A DNA stretch of 64,000 bases, taken from the NCBI RefSeq assembly GCF_026011715.1, contig NZ_BRVM01000006.1:101955-165954 (forward strand), read 5' to 3'. The notes below the pieces were generated by a model. The model searched no databases. It was given only the letters and a program-made list of their open reading frames with translations, and had not been told where the DNA came from. Shown piece after piece: positions 24,951 through 34,428 of the stretch (positions are counted from its first letter, which is position 1; every line of letters begins with the position of its first letter). The position numbers and the translations under genes are program-made. This DNA comes from Cytobacillus sp. NCCP-133 (GTDB lineage Bacteria; Bacillota; Bacilli; Bacillales; Cytobacillaceae).

Positions 24951-25586
24951 TTAAAATCTAATTTCAATATTCTCCGCATCCTCAATCTTTTTTCCATCAG
25001 CCCTAAACACATCGCTGGTGGTGATTTCAAAATGCTTCAGATCCCATTTTTCTATGATAAAGCCAATATTGCCGGCCTTGGTTTCGTTAGGCCCGATTTC
25101 TTCATTTAGTCCATCAAGGTAAATATCTTTTTCCCAGGTGATTTGCTCACCCTTACTTGTCTCTAGGATGGCCGCTGGGGCAAAGTTGACTTTTTGATCA
25201 GAGGTGTTCTTTATTTCAACAAAGACTTTGACCAAGTCGAATTCTTCGTCATGCGTCAGGGTGTGGAAATAGTCCACTAAGCTGTAGTCGGGTTTTAAAT
25301 GCATCACTTTGGCTTCAGCAATTCTCATTTCAATTGGGCCAATTTTATAAGTTCCATTCACATTGGCTACCTTTTTTAATGTGATTTCTCCCTTTTCATC
25401 GGTAAGAGATTGTCCAGCTTTCTGCAGCTGCCGGTCGTCCGGAACCTGTGGGTTTGGTGCATAATGTTTCACAGCTTCATTTTCTTCCATAGCTTTAGCA
25501 CTGACACCAGAAGACTGTTCCGGCACGCTTGAGCAGCCAAATAGTACGATTGATAAAAGAGCAATCATTGCGATTAGTTTTTCCAT
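24951..25586 (-). CDS. DUF4352-like lipoprotein
   Basis: The signal MEKLIAMIALLSIVLFGCSS ends with a lipobox. After a polar linker, residues about 75-205 form an immunoglobulin-like DUF4352/YobB-type domain (VNGTYKIGPIEMRIAEAKVM and VKVFVEIKNTSDQKVNFAPA). Such lipoproteins are common and mostly uncharacterised in Bacillus. It is downstream of, and separated by a terminator from nothing on its left except the repeat array. The next gene upstream, alkaline phosphatase, ends 70 bases away at its own terminator. Confidence 0.75.
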   Translation of the reverse strand: MEKLIAMIALLSIVLFGCSSVPEQSSGVSAKAMEENEAVKHYAPNPQVPDDRQLQKAGQSLTDEKGEITLKKVANVNGTYKIGPIEMRIAEAKVMHLKPDYSLVDYFHTLTHDEEFDLVKVFVEIKNTSDQKVNFAPAAILETSKGEQITWEKDIYLDGLNEEIGPNETKAGNIGFIIEKWDLKHFEITTSDVFRADGKKIEDAENIEIRF

Positions 25587-25610
25587 GATGATCCCCTTTC
25601 AATGGTTGTA

Positions 25611-25644
25611 AAAAAAGGTCCCGCTGCTCCATGAAAGCAGCGGG
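25611..25644 (-). terminator. Terminator of the alkaline phosphatase gene
   Basis: A nine-base-pair stem CCCGCTGCT/AGCAGCGGG is followed on the minus strand by ACC and seven T. Confidence 0.92.
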
Positions 25645-25655
25645 AGATCGAAAAA

Positions 25656-27032
25656 TTATTTATCTTCAACCCTTACATCCGTCTTCAATAGTTCAAAGAT
25701 CAGTTTAGCATGGTCTGTATTTTCGATTTGTCCTGCAAAGCGGTCGCTGGATGGGCCAAATGCATATACCGATACGTCTTCACCTGTGTGGCCGCCTGTT
25801 GTCCAGCCAGTATGGGAACGCTCATTAAAGATTTGTTCAATCGCGTTATCAATATCTGCTGCCTTTTTCGTTTCAGCCGCTTTTTTTACCGATTGGATTT
25901 CTTGTTCTGTTAATTCAAGATCCATGTATTGCTTCAGCGTTTCTTCCACACCAGCTCCATTTGCAATTTCCTGAGCCATGAAATCTGGTGTGCGCTTCGC
26001 TGCTTTGATTGGCTCGCTGAACCAGTTGTAGATGCCGTCTGAACCGATTGAGTAGCCGCCAGTGGAGTGGTCAGCCGTTGCTACCACAAGGGTATGTTTG
26101 TCCTTTTTCGCAAACTCGATTGCGGCTTTGAATGCTTTTTCAAAGTCTTCCATATCGCTCATGGCTGCAACGATATCATTGTCATGTCCAGCCCAGTCAA
26201 TTTGGCTTCCTTCTACCATTAAGAAGAAACCGTCTTTGTCTTTGTTCAAACGCTCGATTGCCGCAGTTGTCATATCTTCGAGTGACGGAATGTCTTCTGT
26301 GCGGTCAATCATTTTTGGCAGGCCTCGCTCTGCAAATAAACCAAGCACTTGCGCGTTTTTATCTTCAAGTAATTGTTCGCGGTCTGTTACATAACTGTAG
26401 CCATCATTTTTGAATTCTTCTGCGATGTTTCTGTCTTTGCGGACAAACAGGTCAGTTCCGCCGCCAAGCAGGACATCTACTTTGTGCTCGCCATTGATGA
26501 GCTCATCATAGTAATCATCCGCAATGGCATTCATATTTTTACGGCTTTCGTCATGTGAACCGAATGATGCAGGTGTCGCATGCGTAATCTCAGAAGTTGC
26601 CACAAGCCCTGTTGCTTTTCCTTTCTCTTTTGCTGCTTCCAAAACCGTTTTCACTTCGGAGCCGTCGTTATCTACGGCAATCGCATTATTATACGTTTTA
26701 ATACCCGCTGACATTGCTGTTGCTGCAGATGCCGAGTCTGTTACATTTTGTTCCGGGTCTTCTGGGTAAGTCATTTGCTGGCCGACCAGATACTTATCCA
26801 GTTCCGTACGCTCAACAAATTTTGTGCCAGGGTCATCCTTTAAATACCGGTATGCAGACGTATAGGATACGCCCATTCCATCGCCGATAAGGAAAATAAC
26901 ATTTTTGATTTTTCTAGGGTCTTCCTTTCCTTTTGCTTCTGTTTGCTGAACCGTTCCCATCAGCCCCCCAAACGCCACTGCAGAAGCAGCCAGGACTGGA
27001 AGTGCCTTTTTCGTCAATTTCTTAAATGTCAT
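25656..27032 (-). CDS. Secreted alkaline phosphatase
   Basis: This periplasm/wall-facing phosphomonoesterase releases phosphate from organic esters. A Sec signal (MTFKKLTKKALPVLAASAVA, cleavage near TEAKG) is followed by the metal ligand region IGDGMG. DSASAATAMSAG holds the nucleophilic Ser, EGSQIDWAGHDND and ATADHSTGG hold metal ligands, and TGGHTGEDV the last His. At 458 residues it matches B. subtilis PhoA/PhoB. The upstream five-hexamer PhoP box predicts induction by phosphate starvation. Confidence 0.95.
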   Translation of the reverse strand: MTFKKLTKKALPVLAASAVAFGGLMGTVQQTEAKGKEDPRKIKNVIFLIGDGMGVSYTSAYRYLKDDPGTKFVERTELDKYLVGQQMTYPEDPEQNVTDSASAATAMSAGIKTYNNAIAVDNDGSEVKTVLEAAKEKGKATGLVATSEITHATPASFGSHDESRKNMNAIADDYYDELINGEHKVDVLLGGGTDLFVRKDRNIAEEFKNDGYSYVTDREQLLEDKNAQVLGLFAERGLPKMIDRTEDIPSLEDMTTAAIERLNKDKDGFFLMVEGSQIDWAGHDNDIVAAMSDMEDFEKAFKAAIEFAKKDKHTLVVATADHSTGGYSIGSDGIYNWFSEPIKAAKRTPDFMAQEIANGAGVEETLKQYMDLELTEQEIQSVKKAAETKKAADIDNAIEQIFNERSHTGWTTGGHTGEDVSVYAFGPSSDRFAGQIENTDHAKLIFELLKTDVRVEDK

Positions 27033-27082
27033 TCATTTACCCTCCCTGTTTTTTACTTACAGATAAAAGTATAAAGAGAGTG

Positions 27083-27132
27083 TGTAAACACTAGATTAAT
27101 AGAGTGTAAAAATCCAATAACACAATTGTAAA
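27083..27132 (-). promoter_or_regulatory. PhoP box, five hexamers at 11-base period
   Basis: On the minus strand TTTACA, GTTATT, TTTACA, TTAATC and TTTACA follow one another with exactly five bases between each. PhoP-P dimers recognise TT(A/T/C)A(C/T)A-type hexamers with this spacing. The array ends about 50 bases before the phosphatase start. Confidence 0.85.
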
Positions 27133-27207
27133 GATGTCTTTTTTGCTTTCTTAGAGGACTTTCTGTAAAATTCATTAACAAACATAATAATGAAGGAGAG
27201 ATTAAGA

Positions 27208-27747
27208 ATGAAGGTATTGGCCCTGCTTGGAAGTACAAGAGAAAACGGCAACTCAGAATACTTGGCGAAAAAGATTGTAAAAGGCACCGAGCATACTCTT
27301 GTAAAACTGTCAGACCTCCGGATCGAACACATTGTCGATCAGAGACATGCAGAAGGAGGCTTTTCACCTGTTGATGACGATTATGAACAATTAGTGCAGC
27401 ACATGCTGTCACATGATGTCTTCCTCTTTGCCACCCCTTTATATTGGTATGGCATGAGCGGTCCGATGAAGGACTTCTTTGATCGATGGTCACAATATTT
27501 AAGGGACGAGCGCTTTCATCTAAAAGAAGAACTAGCCAGAAAAAAAGCGTACGTCGTGATCTCTGGCGGCAGCAGTGCAAAAGTGAAAGGCCTACCGCTT
27601 GTTCAGCAATTTCAATATATCTTTGATTTTGTCGGGATGAAATTTGCCGATTACATCATTGGAAGTGGTGTAAAGCCGGGAGAGGTCAAGGAAGATATCC
27701 TTGCTTTGGCTAAAGCGGAACAGTGGAATGGGTTGTTTTTGAAATAA
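27208..27747 (+). CDS. NAD(P)H-dependent FMN reductase, flavodoxin fold (YwqN-like)
   Basis: The 179-residue protein has a flavodoxin-like fold: VLALLGSTRENGNSEYLAKK holds the FMN phosphate loop, and FATPLYWYGMSGPMKDFFDR is the typical NADPH-dependent FMN reductase motif. It is close to B. subtilis YwqN. The ATG 27208 is preceded by AAGGAG; the ATG at 27190 has none. It is divergent from the phosphatase gene and shares its 175-base control region, so PhoP influence is possible. Confidence 0.85.
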   Translation: MKVLALLGSTRENGNSEYLAKKIVKGTEHTLVKLSDLRIEHIVDQRHAEGGFSPVDDDYEQLVQHMLSHDVFLFATPLYWYGMSGPMKDFFDRWSQYLRDERFHLKEELARKKAYVVISGGSSAKVKGLPLVQQFQYIFDFVGMKFADYIIGSGVKPGEVKEDILALAKAEQWNGLFLK

Positions 27748-27756
27748 AGTCATCTA

Positions 27757-27787
27757 AAGACCGTCTAGCTTGACGGTCTTTTTTCTT
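27757..27787 (+). terminator. Terminator of the FMN reductase gene
   Basis: The stem AAAGACCGTC/GACGGTCTTT with a six-base loop is followed by T residues; it overlaps the end of the convergent membrane-protein gene. Confidence 0.88.
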
Positions 27788-28199
27788 TGAAAAAGAGAGA
27801 TAGAACCCAGCCGTACAGCAAATGTCCGATCAGCCAAAAAACAATTGCTGGCATGGAGTTTAGTGCCGGCGTGCGTTCGGAGAAGGCAGTTGTCGGATAT
27901 AGCAGGATTCCTATCAGAATTGATATGGAAATAGTACGGATTACGACCTGATTTTTAGCCCATTGATCGTGTGCAATTAAATATAACAGAAGCACTGCTA
28001 AAATCATTGAGATGATTAAATGCAACATGAATTCCACGATTTCCGGGAAGCGGTAGTTATTTAAGATGGGAATGTAATCAACATTAAGAAGCAGCATATA
28101 TACTTTAACACTTGTAACAGACTCGATGAATTTAAGAAAGAGGCCGAGGAAAACTCCTGAGATGAGGCCGGCGATTGTTCCTTTTGCGAAATTGAACAC
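27765..28199 (-). CDS. Integral membrane protein, possibly YagU/DUF1440-like
   Basis: The 144-residue protein has four hydrophobic segments (about 5-25, 55-80, 88-105, 115-138). The C-terminal part PTTAFSERTPALNSMPAIVF followed by WLIGHLLYGWVLSLFF resembles YagU-type inner-membrane proteins. The family assignment is tentative and the function unknown. It is monocistronic and its 3' end lies within a shared terminator. Confidence 0.65.
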   Translation of the reverse strand: MFNFAKGTIAGLISGVFLGLFLKFIESVTSVKVYMLLLNVDYIPILNNYRFPEIVEFMLHLIISMILAVLLLYLIAHDQWAKNQVVIRTISISILIGILLYPTTAFSERTPALNSMPAIVFWLIGHLLYGWVLSLFFKEKRPSS

Positions 28200-28317
28200 A
28201 TGGTTTTTGTCCCTTCTTTGAGGAAATCCTGGTTTAGTACCATTATATTATTTCTTTTTAATGGGAAAAGTTTGTGAATGTTGAACAAATTAAAAATCCT
28301 TTCTAAAAAATAAAGAA

Positions 28318-28350
28318 AAGACGTGACACCTTAAGATGATGTCACGTCTT
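28318..28350 (-). terminator. Distal terminator of ssrA
   Basis: An 11-base-pair perfect stem AAGACGTGACA/TGTCACGTCTT is followed on the minus strand by TTCTTTATTTTTT. It is the second terminator in tandem after ssrA. Confidence 0.85.
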
Positions 28351-28370
28351 AGTAATTTACAGTTATGTTA

Positions 28371-28405
28371 TTAAAAATAAAAAACCACCAAATATGTATT
28401 TGGTG
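28371..28405 (-). terminator. Proximal terminator of ssrA
   Basis: CCACCAAATA/TATTTGGTGG forms a hairpin that starts within the CCA end of tmRNA and is followed by TTTTTTATTTTT on the minus strand. Confidence 0.9.
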
Positions 28406-28760
28406 GAGACGGAGGGAATCGAACCCTCGTCCAGAAATATCGGCACTTAAGCTTCTACGAGTGTAGTCGATATATTCGCGCTTCGCTGATCCTTATGCCT
28501 ATCGACGGGCGTCCGGCCAGCTAGCCTGGTTGTTCTCTTCCTTCATCCTCAGGCGGTGGAATCCGGCGTAGCCCACTAAGAGTGAGTCCGCTACCCTACC
28601 ACATGGGCGATGGAGGGGCGAACCGCTAAAGGCCTATTAGGCAGCTAAAGCGAAGTTGTTTTGAGTTTTGCCAGTTATAGGCTTTGACGTTTTAACGAGG
28701 CCGATCCCCTCGACTCGCAACCTAAGCTCGAACTATCCCTGTCGAATCCGTAGCGTCCCC
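28401..28760 (-). ncRNA. ssrA: Transfer-messenger RNA (tmRNA)
   Basis: tmRNA rescues stalled ribosomes with SmpB. On the minus strand the 5' end is GGGGACGCTACGGATTCGAC and the 3' end GTCTCCACCA, with CCA encoded; both pair to form the acceptor stem. The T-arm is GGGTTCGATTC-like. The tag reading frame gives GKTQNNFALAA before a TAA stop, with the resume alanine ahead of it. The length of 360 nucleotides fits Bacillus. smpB lies directly upstream. Confidence 0.97.
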
Positions 28761-28901
28761 ATGATAGAAATGCTTGCCGCCGATGGTGCCTGCTGGACAG
28801 CTTGCAAGAGGTGTCGCGCCGAATCTCATTCTGCACGCTGACGTTCGGAAAAGCTCGAAATAGATGAGCTAAAGATTGTGTCACTCGCTGTGACAATTAC
28901 T

Positions 28902-28929
28902 ATTATAACACATTGAGCTTGTTTTTCAA
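28902..28929 (-). promoter_or_regulatory. SigA-type promoter for ssrA
   Basis: TTGAAA and a perfect TATAAT are separated by 16 bases on the minus strand. The predicted start near 28895 leaves a leader of about 135 bases before the mature tmRNA end, containing the small hairpin TGTCAC-N5-GTGACA at its very start. Confidence 0.7.
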
Positions 28930-28951
28930 TTGTAAGGTTTTGGTTTCGGAC

Positions 28952-29419
28952 TTACATTTTCTGCCTTTCCCGGAAAGCACGCTCTACTTCACGCTTGGCT
29001 TCTTTCTTCTTCAGATCCTCACGCTTGTCATATTTCTTTTTACCCTTTGCAAGGCCTAATAAAACTTTTGCATAGCCGTTTTTCAGATACATTTTTAATG
29101 GTACAAGCGAATAGCCAGCTTCTTTTGAATCACCGATCAGCTTGTTAATTTCTTTTCTATGAAGAAGCAGTTTTCTTGTCCTTAGCGGAACATGGTTATA
29201 TCGGTTCCCCTGTTCATATGGACTGACATGCATGCCGAAAAGATAGATTTCATTGTTTTGAATTCTGGCATATGAGTCCTTCAGGTTCACCTTGCCCGCA
29301 CGAATTGATTTAATTTCCGTGCCCTGGAGAACAATGCCGGCTTCGTATGTTTCTTCTATTGCATAGTCATGATAGGCTTTTTTATTTTGCGCAACCATTT
29401 TGCCAGTTCCTTTTGGCAT
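28952..29419 (-). CDS. smpB: SsrA-binding protein SmpB
   Basis: SmpB (155 residues) binds the tRNA-like end of tmRNA and brings it to stalled ribosomes. It begins [20 protein letters not shown] and has the OB-fold motif [20 protein letters not shown]. It ends in a basic tail ([20 protein letters not shown]) that enters the decoding centre. AAGGGGG precedes the ATG. It is placed between rnr and ssrA, as in B. subtilis. Confidence 0.97.
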   Translation of the reverse strand: MPKGTGKMVAQNKKAYHDYAIEETYEAGIVLQGTEIKSIRAGKVNLKDSYARIQNNEIYLFGMHVSPYEQGNRYNHVPLRTRKLLLHRKEINKLIGDSKEAGYSLVPLKMYLKNGYAKVLLGLAKGKKKYDKREDLKKKEAKREVERAFRERQKM

Positions 29420-29588
29420 GTTGAATCCCCCTTTGCTCCTCTTTCCTGTTTCTGTCTTTAACGGCAGGAAAAATGCAGCATCCGTTCTTTAGCGGTCCTT
29501 CTATTATAGCAAATTCCCAGTGCTCTCTCAACGAAAAGTCCTGTCGGAAAGGGAAAAAGAGAGCTATTTAAAGCCCTCCCTCATTCCG

Positions 29589-31913
29589 TTATCCCTTCTT
29601 TTTCTTCCGCTTTGCTTTCGGTGCATTTTCGTAGTGTTTTTTCTCTTTTTTCTTTCTTGAGCTGCCCGAACCGTTTCCTCTTCCTTGGTCAGACTTGCCT
29701 TTGCGCGGCTTTTTCTCAGTACTGCCTGTTTTGAAAACTTTCGGTGTTTCTCTAGGCTCCCGTCTGCGAGTTCCCTTCATGCCAACGATTTCAAAGTCGA
29801 TGGACCGTTCTTCCTTATTTACATGAACAACACGTACCGTAATTTCGTCCCCAATCCGGAACACATTGCCGGTACGTTCGCCAATCATAGCCATCTGGCG
29901 CTCGTCGTAACGGTAGTAGTCATCCGTCATGTAGCTAACATGGATCAGGCCTTCAATCGTGTTTGGAAGCTCGATGAACATACCAAAGTTCGTTACCGAA
30001 CTGATCATACCATCGTATTCCTGGCCAATTTTATCAGCCATATATTCCGCTTTCTTCAATTCATCTGTTTCGCGTTCCGCTTCAACTGCCCGCCGTTCCA
30101 TATTGGAAGAATGCTCAGCAATATCCGGGAGAGAAGCGTTCCATTTTTCCCTTGTTGACTGATCCAGCTTGCCTTCAATCAAGTAGGTTCGGATTAATCG
30201 GTGGACAATTAAATCCGGGTAACGGCGAATCGGCGATGTGAAATGGGTGTAAAACTCTGTTGATAACCCGAAGTGGCCAAGGCTCTCTTCATAGTATTTC
30301 GCCTGCTGCATGGAGCGAAGCATGACTGTGGATATAACCATTTCTTCCGGCTTGCCCTGAACCTCTTCAATAATTTCCTGGAGAGCACGAGGGTGAACGG
30401 AATTGGCTGTTCCTTTTACGATATAGCCGAAGTTTGTAATAAACTCAAAAAATCTTCTTAGTTTATCTTCTTTTGGATCTTCGTGGATGCGGTAAATGAA
30501 CGGCACCTCCATCCAGTGGAAATGCTCCGCAACCGTTTCATTGGCAGCCAGCATGAACTCTTCGATTAAGCGCTCTGCAATCGAGCGTTCACGAAGCGCA
30601 ACATCTGTCGGATTGCCTTCTTCATCCACAATGACTTTCGCTTCTTTGAAGTCGAAATCAATGGCTCCGCGATGCATTCTCTTTTTACGTAAAATAAGAG
30701 AAAGCTCCCTCATCATTTCAAACATGGGAACAAGAGATTCATACCTGCTGATACATTCCTCGTCCCGATCCTCCAAAATCTTATTCACATCTGAATAAGT
30801 CATGCGTTCAGTCGTTTTGATCACACTCTGGAATATCTCGTGATTCACAACTTCCCCATCCTGTGTGATTTCCATTTCACATGATAATGTTAGACGGTCC
30901 ACTTTGGGATTCAGGGAGCAAATGCCGTTTGAAAGACGGTGCGGGATCATCGGAATCACCCGATCGACTAAATACACGCTGGTTGCGCGCTCCTCTGCTT
31001 CCCGGTCAATCGGAGAATCTTCGCGGACATAATAGGTGACGTCGGCAATATGAACGCCTAACTTGTAATGGCCGTTATCAAGCTTTTTAACCATTATCGC
31101 ATCATCAAGGTCCTTTGCATCTGCACCGTCAATCGTAACGATCACTTCATTTCTTAAGTCACGGCGGTTTTCTAGTTCGCTTGGTTCAATCGTATCCGGT
31201 GTCTCTTCGGCCTGTTTAAGCACCTCTTCCGGAAATTCCAGCGGAAGCCCATGCTTGTGAATAACAGACAGGATATCCACACCCGGATCATTTTTATGGC
31301 CAAGGATGTCGATAACTTCTCCTTCTGCACTCTTTCTGCCTTCTGGATAAGTTGTTAATTTGACGACTACCTTATGTCCTTCCACAGCACCCTTTGATGC
31401 TGACTTGGGGATAAAAATATCGCTTGCAAACTTTTTATCATCCGGAATCACAAAACCAAAATGCTTGCTTTCCGTATAGGTTCCGACTATCTGTGTTACT
31501 CCGCGCTCCAAAATACGGACAATTGTCCCTTCCCGCCTCTGTCCAGAGCTCTCTGTTGTAACACGTGCAAGTACGATATCACCGTTTAAGGCATTATTGG
31601 TTTCATTCGGCGGGATAAAAATATCATCCATCCCCTGCTCTTCCGGAATCACAAAGGCAAATCCCTTCGCATGCCCGGAAAGCTTGCCGCGGATAAGGTT
31701 CATTTTTTCAGGCAAGCCATAGCGGTTGCTCCTCGTTCTGACGACAAGACCCTTTTCCTCCATCACAACAAGCGCCTTAACGAAATCCTTGAAGCCGGTT
31801 GAATCCTCAATTCCGAACGCAGCTTCAAGCTCCTGCACAGTCAATGGCTTATAAGCCTCGTCTTTCATATAATGAAGCAGCTTGTCGATCAGCTGTTGAA
31901 TATTATTTTCCAT
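29589..31913 (-). CDS. rnr: Ribonuclease R
   Basis: RNase R is a 3'-5' exoribonuclease that degrades structured RNA and defective mRNA on tmRNA-rescued ribosomes. The 774-residue protein has an N-terminal winged helix (residues 1-70) and cold-shock domains. The RNB catalytic domain contains [16 protein letters not shown] with the metal aspartates. A C-terminal S1 domain follows ([20 protein letters not shown]), then a lysine-rich tail. It lies between est and smpB in the secG-est-rnr-smpB-ssrA block. Confidence 0.96.
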   Translation of the reverse strand: MENNIQQLIDKLLHYMKDEAYKPLTVQELEAAFGIEDSTGFKDFVKALVVMEEKGLVVRTRSNRYGLPEKMNLIRGKLSGHAKGFAFVIPEEQGMDDIFIPPNETNNALNGDIVLARVTTESSGQRREGTIVRILERGVTQIVGTYTESKHFGFVIPDDKKFASDIFIPKSASKGAVEGHKVVVKLTTYPEGRKSAEGEVIDILGHKNDPGVDILSVIHKHGLPLEFPEEVLKQAEETPDTIEPSELENRRDLRNEVIVTIDGADAKDLDDAIMVKKLDNGHYKLGVHIADVTYYVREDSPIDREAEERATSVYLVDRVIPMIPHRLSNGICSLNPKVDRLTLSCEMEITQDGEVVNHEIFQSVIKTTERMTYSDVNKILEDRDEECISRYESLVPMFEMMRELSLILRKKRMHRGAIDFDFKEAKVIVDEEGNPTDVALRERSIAERLIEEFMLAANETVAEHFHWMEVPFIYRIHEDPKEDKLRRFFEFITNFGYIVKGTANSVHPRALQEIIEEVQGKPEEMVISTVMLRSMQQAKYYEESLGHFGLSTEFYTHFTSPIRRYPDLIVHRLIRTYLIEGKLDQSTREKWNASLPDIAEHSSNMERRAVEAERETDELKKAEYMADKIGQEYDGMISSVTNFGMFIELPNTIEGLIHVSYMTDDYYRYDERQMAMIGERTGNVFRIGDEITVRVVHVNKEERSIDFEIVGMKGTRRREPRETPKVFKTGSTEKKPRKGKSDQGRGNGSGSSRKKKEKKHYENAPKAKRKKKKG

Positions 31914-31949
31914 TTCATTTATCCCTCCTTAGGAGAATGTGTCTTTCTT

Positions 31950-32696
31950 TTATTCTTCCCAATCAAGCTTTTCTAAAAACGCATAAACATCTTCGTGCAG
32001 CTGGTCCCGCTCTTTATCCAGCGTAATGACATGCCCGGACTCTTCATACCACTTCAGCTGCTTTAAATCATCTTCGACTTCCTTAAAGATAATATTAGCG
32101 CTGTCTGTGTTGATCATATGGTCATGGCGTGCCTGGACGACAAATGTTGGGGAGTAGATCATATCGACATGGTAGCGGACATCCGCTATAAGCTCCTGAA
32201 GGGCTTTCAGCGTTTGCATCGGCGTTTTTTGGAATTCTTCCATTTCCCGCTCAATTTGCTCTTCGGATTTCCCTTCCAGTCTTTTATATTCTCTTGCATA
32301 GTTCAGAATCCCTTTATACATGATCTCTTCGCTTTTTATGTACATAGGTGCGCACATTGGGACAATCCCCTTTACAGGTACAGTGTAACCCAATTTAAGG
32401 GAAAATACGCCGCCAAGGGAAAGACCTGCAACAGCTATCTCCTTATGACCTCTATTTTTCAGGAACTCATACCCCTCCATAACATCCTTCCACCAGTCTT
32501 CTGGGCCAGTGTGGACAAGCTCTTCCGGCGGAACTCCATGGCCTTTATATTGCGGAGCATGGCAAGTATAGCCCTTTGTCTCAAGGAACCTTGCCATCAT
32601 CCTCACATCTGCCGTATTTCCTGTAAAGCCATGCAGCAGCAGGACGGCTCGTTTTCCATCTCCAAACGTGAATGGTTTTGGTGCAACAACTCTCAT
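31950..32696 (-). CDS. est: Carboxylesterase (Est30/YvaK type)
   Basis: This is an alpha/beta hydrolase of 248 residues. The nucleophile motif is GLSLGG (Ser at about 94), the oxyanion segment [20 protein letters not shown], the Asp in [12 protein letters not shown], and the His in [10 protein letters not shown]. It matches Geobacillus Est30 and B. subtilis YvaK, monoacylglycerol/short-chain ester hydrolases. It precedes rnr by 36 bases. A palindrome TTTAATCAAACGTTTGATTG lies about 40 bases before the start. Confidence 0.93.
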   Translation of the reverse strand: MRVVAPKPFTFGDGKRAVLLLHGFTGNTADVRMMARFLETKGYTCHAPQYKGHGVPPEELVHTGPEDWWKDVMEGYEFLKNRGHKEIAVAGLSLGGVFSLKLGYTVPVKGIVPMCAPMYIKSEEIMYKGILNYAREYKRLEGKSEEQIEREMEEFQKTPMQTLKALQELIADVRYHVDMIYSPTFVVQARHDHMINTDSANIIFKEVEDDLKQLKWYEESGHVITLDKERDQLHEDVYAFLEKLDWEE

Positions 32697-32736
32697 ATTT
32701 AAAACTCCTTTTACCTTTATGATTCCTACTAATTAT

Positions 32737-32757
32737 TTAATCAAACGTTTGATTGAA
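32737..32757. promoter_or_regulatory. Palindromic operator candidate ATCAAACGTTTGAT
   Basis: AATCAAACGTTTGATT is a perfect 16-base palindrome, and the wider 22 bases are palindromic with one mismatch. The same sequence, as a perfect 22-base palindrome, occurs between hprK and lgt (63869-63890). The form suits a TetR-family dimer. Confidence 0.6.
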
Positions 32758-32945
32758 TCTGCATTCCTTATTTTTAGCAAACAAAGGGGCAACAATCCAC
32801 TAATAAGCTTTGGGAAGCTGGTTATTGAAGCGAGTATAGCGGGACTCCAGCCAGTAATTGTATATTAGACAGGCCCGGCATGCGTTTTGTACGTCCGAGG
32901 AGGGTCAGTTCCCTTAAAACTGCCTTCTGTGAACTCGTTACAAAA

Positions 32946-32995
32946 TAAGAAAAGCGCAAGCGCCTGGAGCTGGACAGTTCTCAAAGTTCAAAAGG
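32946..32995 (+). repeat. GAAAAGCGC...GGACAG repeat, internally deleted copy 2
   Basis: GAAAAGCGCAAGCGCC is fused directly to TGGAGCTGGACAGTTCTC and AAAGTTCAAAA, the left and right ends of the longer copies. The roughly 130-200 base interior is missing. Confidence 0.7.
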
Positions 32996-33021
32996 ATATA
33001 AATTCTGATATTATAAGAAAA

Positions 33022-33047
33022 GCCTGACCTTATGAAAGGCCAGGCGC
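33022..33047 (-). terminator. Terminator of secG
   Basis: On the minus strand GCCTG-G-CCTT/AAGG-T-CAGGC with a four-base loop is followed by TTTTCTTAT. Confidence 0.75.
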
Positions 33048-33056
33048 TGCGATCAT

Positions 33057-33290
33057 CTATACTGCAAAATAAGATACTAGAACTGTAAGGACAAAGAATA
33101 AAACGGATAGAACAATCGTAATGCGATGAAGAACTAAGTCAAGCCCGCGCGCTTTTTGCTTTCCGAAAAGCTGCTCAGCTCCCCCGGAAATCGCACCGGA
33201 AAGACCTGCGCTTTTACCAGATTGAAGGAGTACAACCACGATAAGTGCAATTGAAACAATCACTAAAAGAGTAATTAATAATGTATGCAT
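33057..33290 (-). CDS. secG: Preprotein translocase subunit SecG
   Basis: SecG is the small non-essential subunit of the SecYEG channel. The 77-residue protein has two membrane segments ([20 protein letters not shown] and [19 protein letters not shown]) joined by the conserved [20 protein letters not shown] loop. The ATG at 33290 follows AGGAGGTGG closely; the longer frame would put charged residues before the first helix. It is the first gene of the secG-est-rnr-smpB-ssrA neighbourhood. Confidence 0.95.
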   Translation of the reverse strand: MHTLLITLLVIVSIALIVVVLLQSGKSAGLSGAISGGAEQLFGKQKARGLDLVLHRITIVLSVLFFVLTVLVSYFAV

Positions 33291-33438
33291 GAAGCCACCT
33301 CCTAAAAAACGTACAATCACATTATTCTTAATTTATCACATATTAGCGGTATAAACAATAAGATTTTAGAAGCCTCTGGCTGCTGGAAGGATTTTTAAAG
33401 CTGTGGCGAGAATTAATTTTGTGAAAGGAATGATGCCT

Positions 33439-34428
33439 GTGATATTAAAAAAACGAAAGTCATCTGATTTTATACAAAGTATGGAGGTGCTGTTAAGAAG
33501 ACTGCCAGGAACTCATTCGAAAAAGACGTTGATTGAAAATGATTTGGCCAAGAGAAAGGCGGGTTTTCGCGGTGAAGAAGCAGTGGATTATTTTATAAAG
33601 GATTCAAAGGAGATCACGATTGTTCATGATATTCGTCTCTCCAATGGAGCTGAATTCTTTCAAATTGATACAATGCTCATCTCTTCAAATTTTATCCTCA
33701 TTCTCGAAATAAAAAATATTTCGGGCACCATCTATTTTGACCCCACCTTTAATCAGCTGATCCAAACTAGACAGGAAAATGAAAGAGGGTTTCTTGATCC
33801 ACTGATACAAGCTAAGAGGCAGCAAAGAGAGTTAATTAAATGGCTTCATGCTGTGAAAATCAGTATTCCAGTAGAGTATTTAATCGTTATCAGCAATCCT
33901 TCAACGGTAATTAAGACCGCCTCCTATCATAGAGAAGCTTTAAATAAGGTGCTGCATGCGAGCCATTTAATAGAAAGAATAGAAAGATTAAAGGAGAAAT
34001 ATCCTGAAGAAACATTAAGTCACAAAGAAATCCGAAAGTTAAGCAAGACCATTGTAAATAAGCATATTCCCGCGAATTACAATGTTCTAAAATACTATGA
34101 TATTCATGAGAAAGAGATTATTACCGGAATACCATGTCCTGCCTGCAGCAGGTTACCTATGAAACGAGTGCGGGGCACCTGGAAATGTGTTTCATGCAGT
34201 ACTACAGATAAAAAAGCACATGTAAGAGCCCTCCAAGATTACCTCCATTTAATTAGTTCCTCTATTACGAATCACCAATTTCGGGAATTTACTCATTTAC
34301 CTTCTTCAAATATTGCAAAAAAGCTGCTGACTGGAATGGAACTTCCCTGTTCAGGTTTATTTAAAGATCGAACTTATCATTTATCCGCCGATTTTTTTGA
34401 GAAATATAATTTTACCGGCCAAAAATGA
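33439..34428 (+). CDS. NERD nuclease-domain protein with zinc ribbon and C-terminal HTH-like region (copy 2)
   Basis: This paralog of the NERD proteins at 24 and 53 kb has 329 residues. NERD residues are Glu46 (RGEEA), Asp77 (FQIDTML) and Glu90/Lys92 (LEIKN). Zinc-ribbon cysteines are at 233, 236, 250 and 253, and a winged-helix-like end reads SSNIAKKLLTGMELPCSGLF. The GTG at 33439 gives MILKKRKSSD, which aligns with the starts of both paralogs and has AAAGGA before it; the GTG at 33403 has none. The last codons (Phe-Thr-Gly-Gln-Lys) already lie in the first unit of the adjoining repeat array. It is the only copy on the plus strand. Confidence 0.85.
   Translation: MILKKRKSSDFIQSMEVLLRRLPGTHSKKTLIENDLAKRKAGFRGEEAVDYFIKDSKEITIVHDIRLSNGAEFFQIDTMLISSNFILILEIKNISGTIYFDPTFNQLIQTRQENERGFLDPLIQAKRQQRELIKWLHAVKISIPVEYLIVISNPSTVIKTASYHREALNKVLHASHLIERIERLKEKYPEETLSHKEIRKLSKTIVNKHIPANYNVLKYYDIHEKEIITGIPCPACSRLPMKRVRGTWKCVSCSTTDKKAHVRALQDYLHLISSSITNHQFREFTHLPSSNIAKKLLTGMELPCSGLFKDRTYHLSADFFEKYNFTGQK

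Larger units (their letters stand above)
32697..33056. other. 360-base gap: est control region, short repeat copy and secG terminator
   Basis: The gap holds the palindrome at 32737-32757, an unassigned stretch, the deleted repeat copy (32946-32995) and the secG terminator. No coding frame is supported. Confidence 0.6.

Noticed and set aside
28675-28896. 73-residue reading frame over ssrA
   Set aside because: It lies within tmRNA and its leader and has no coding signs.
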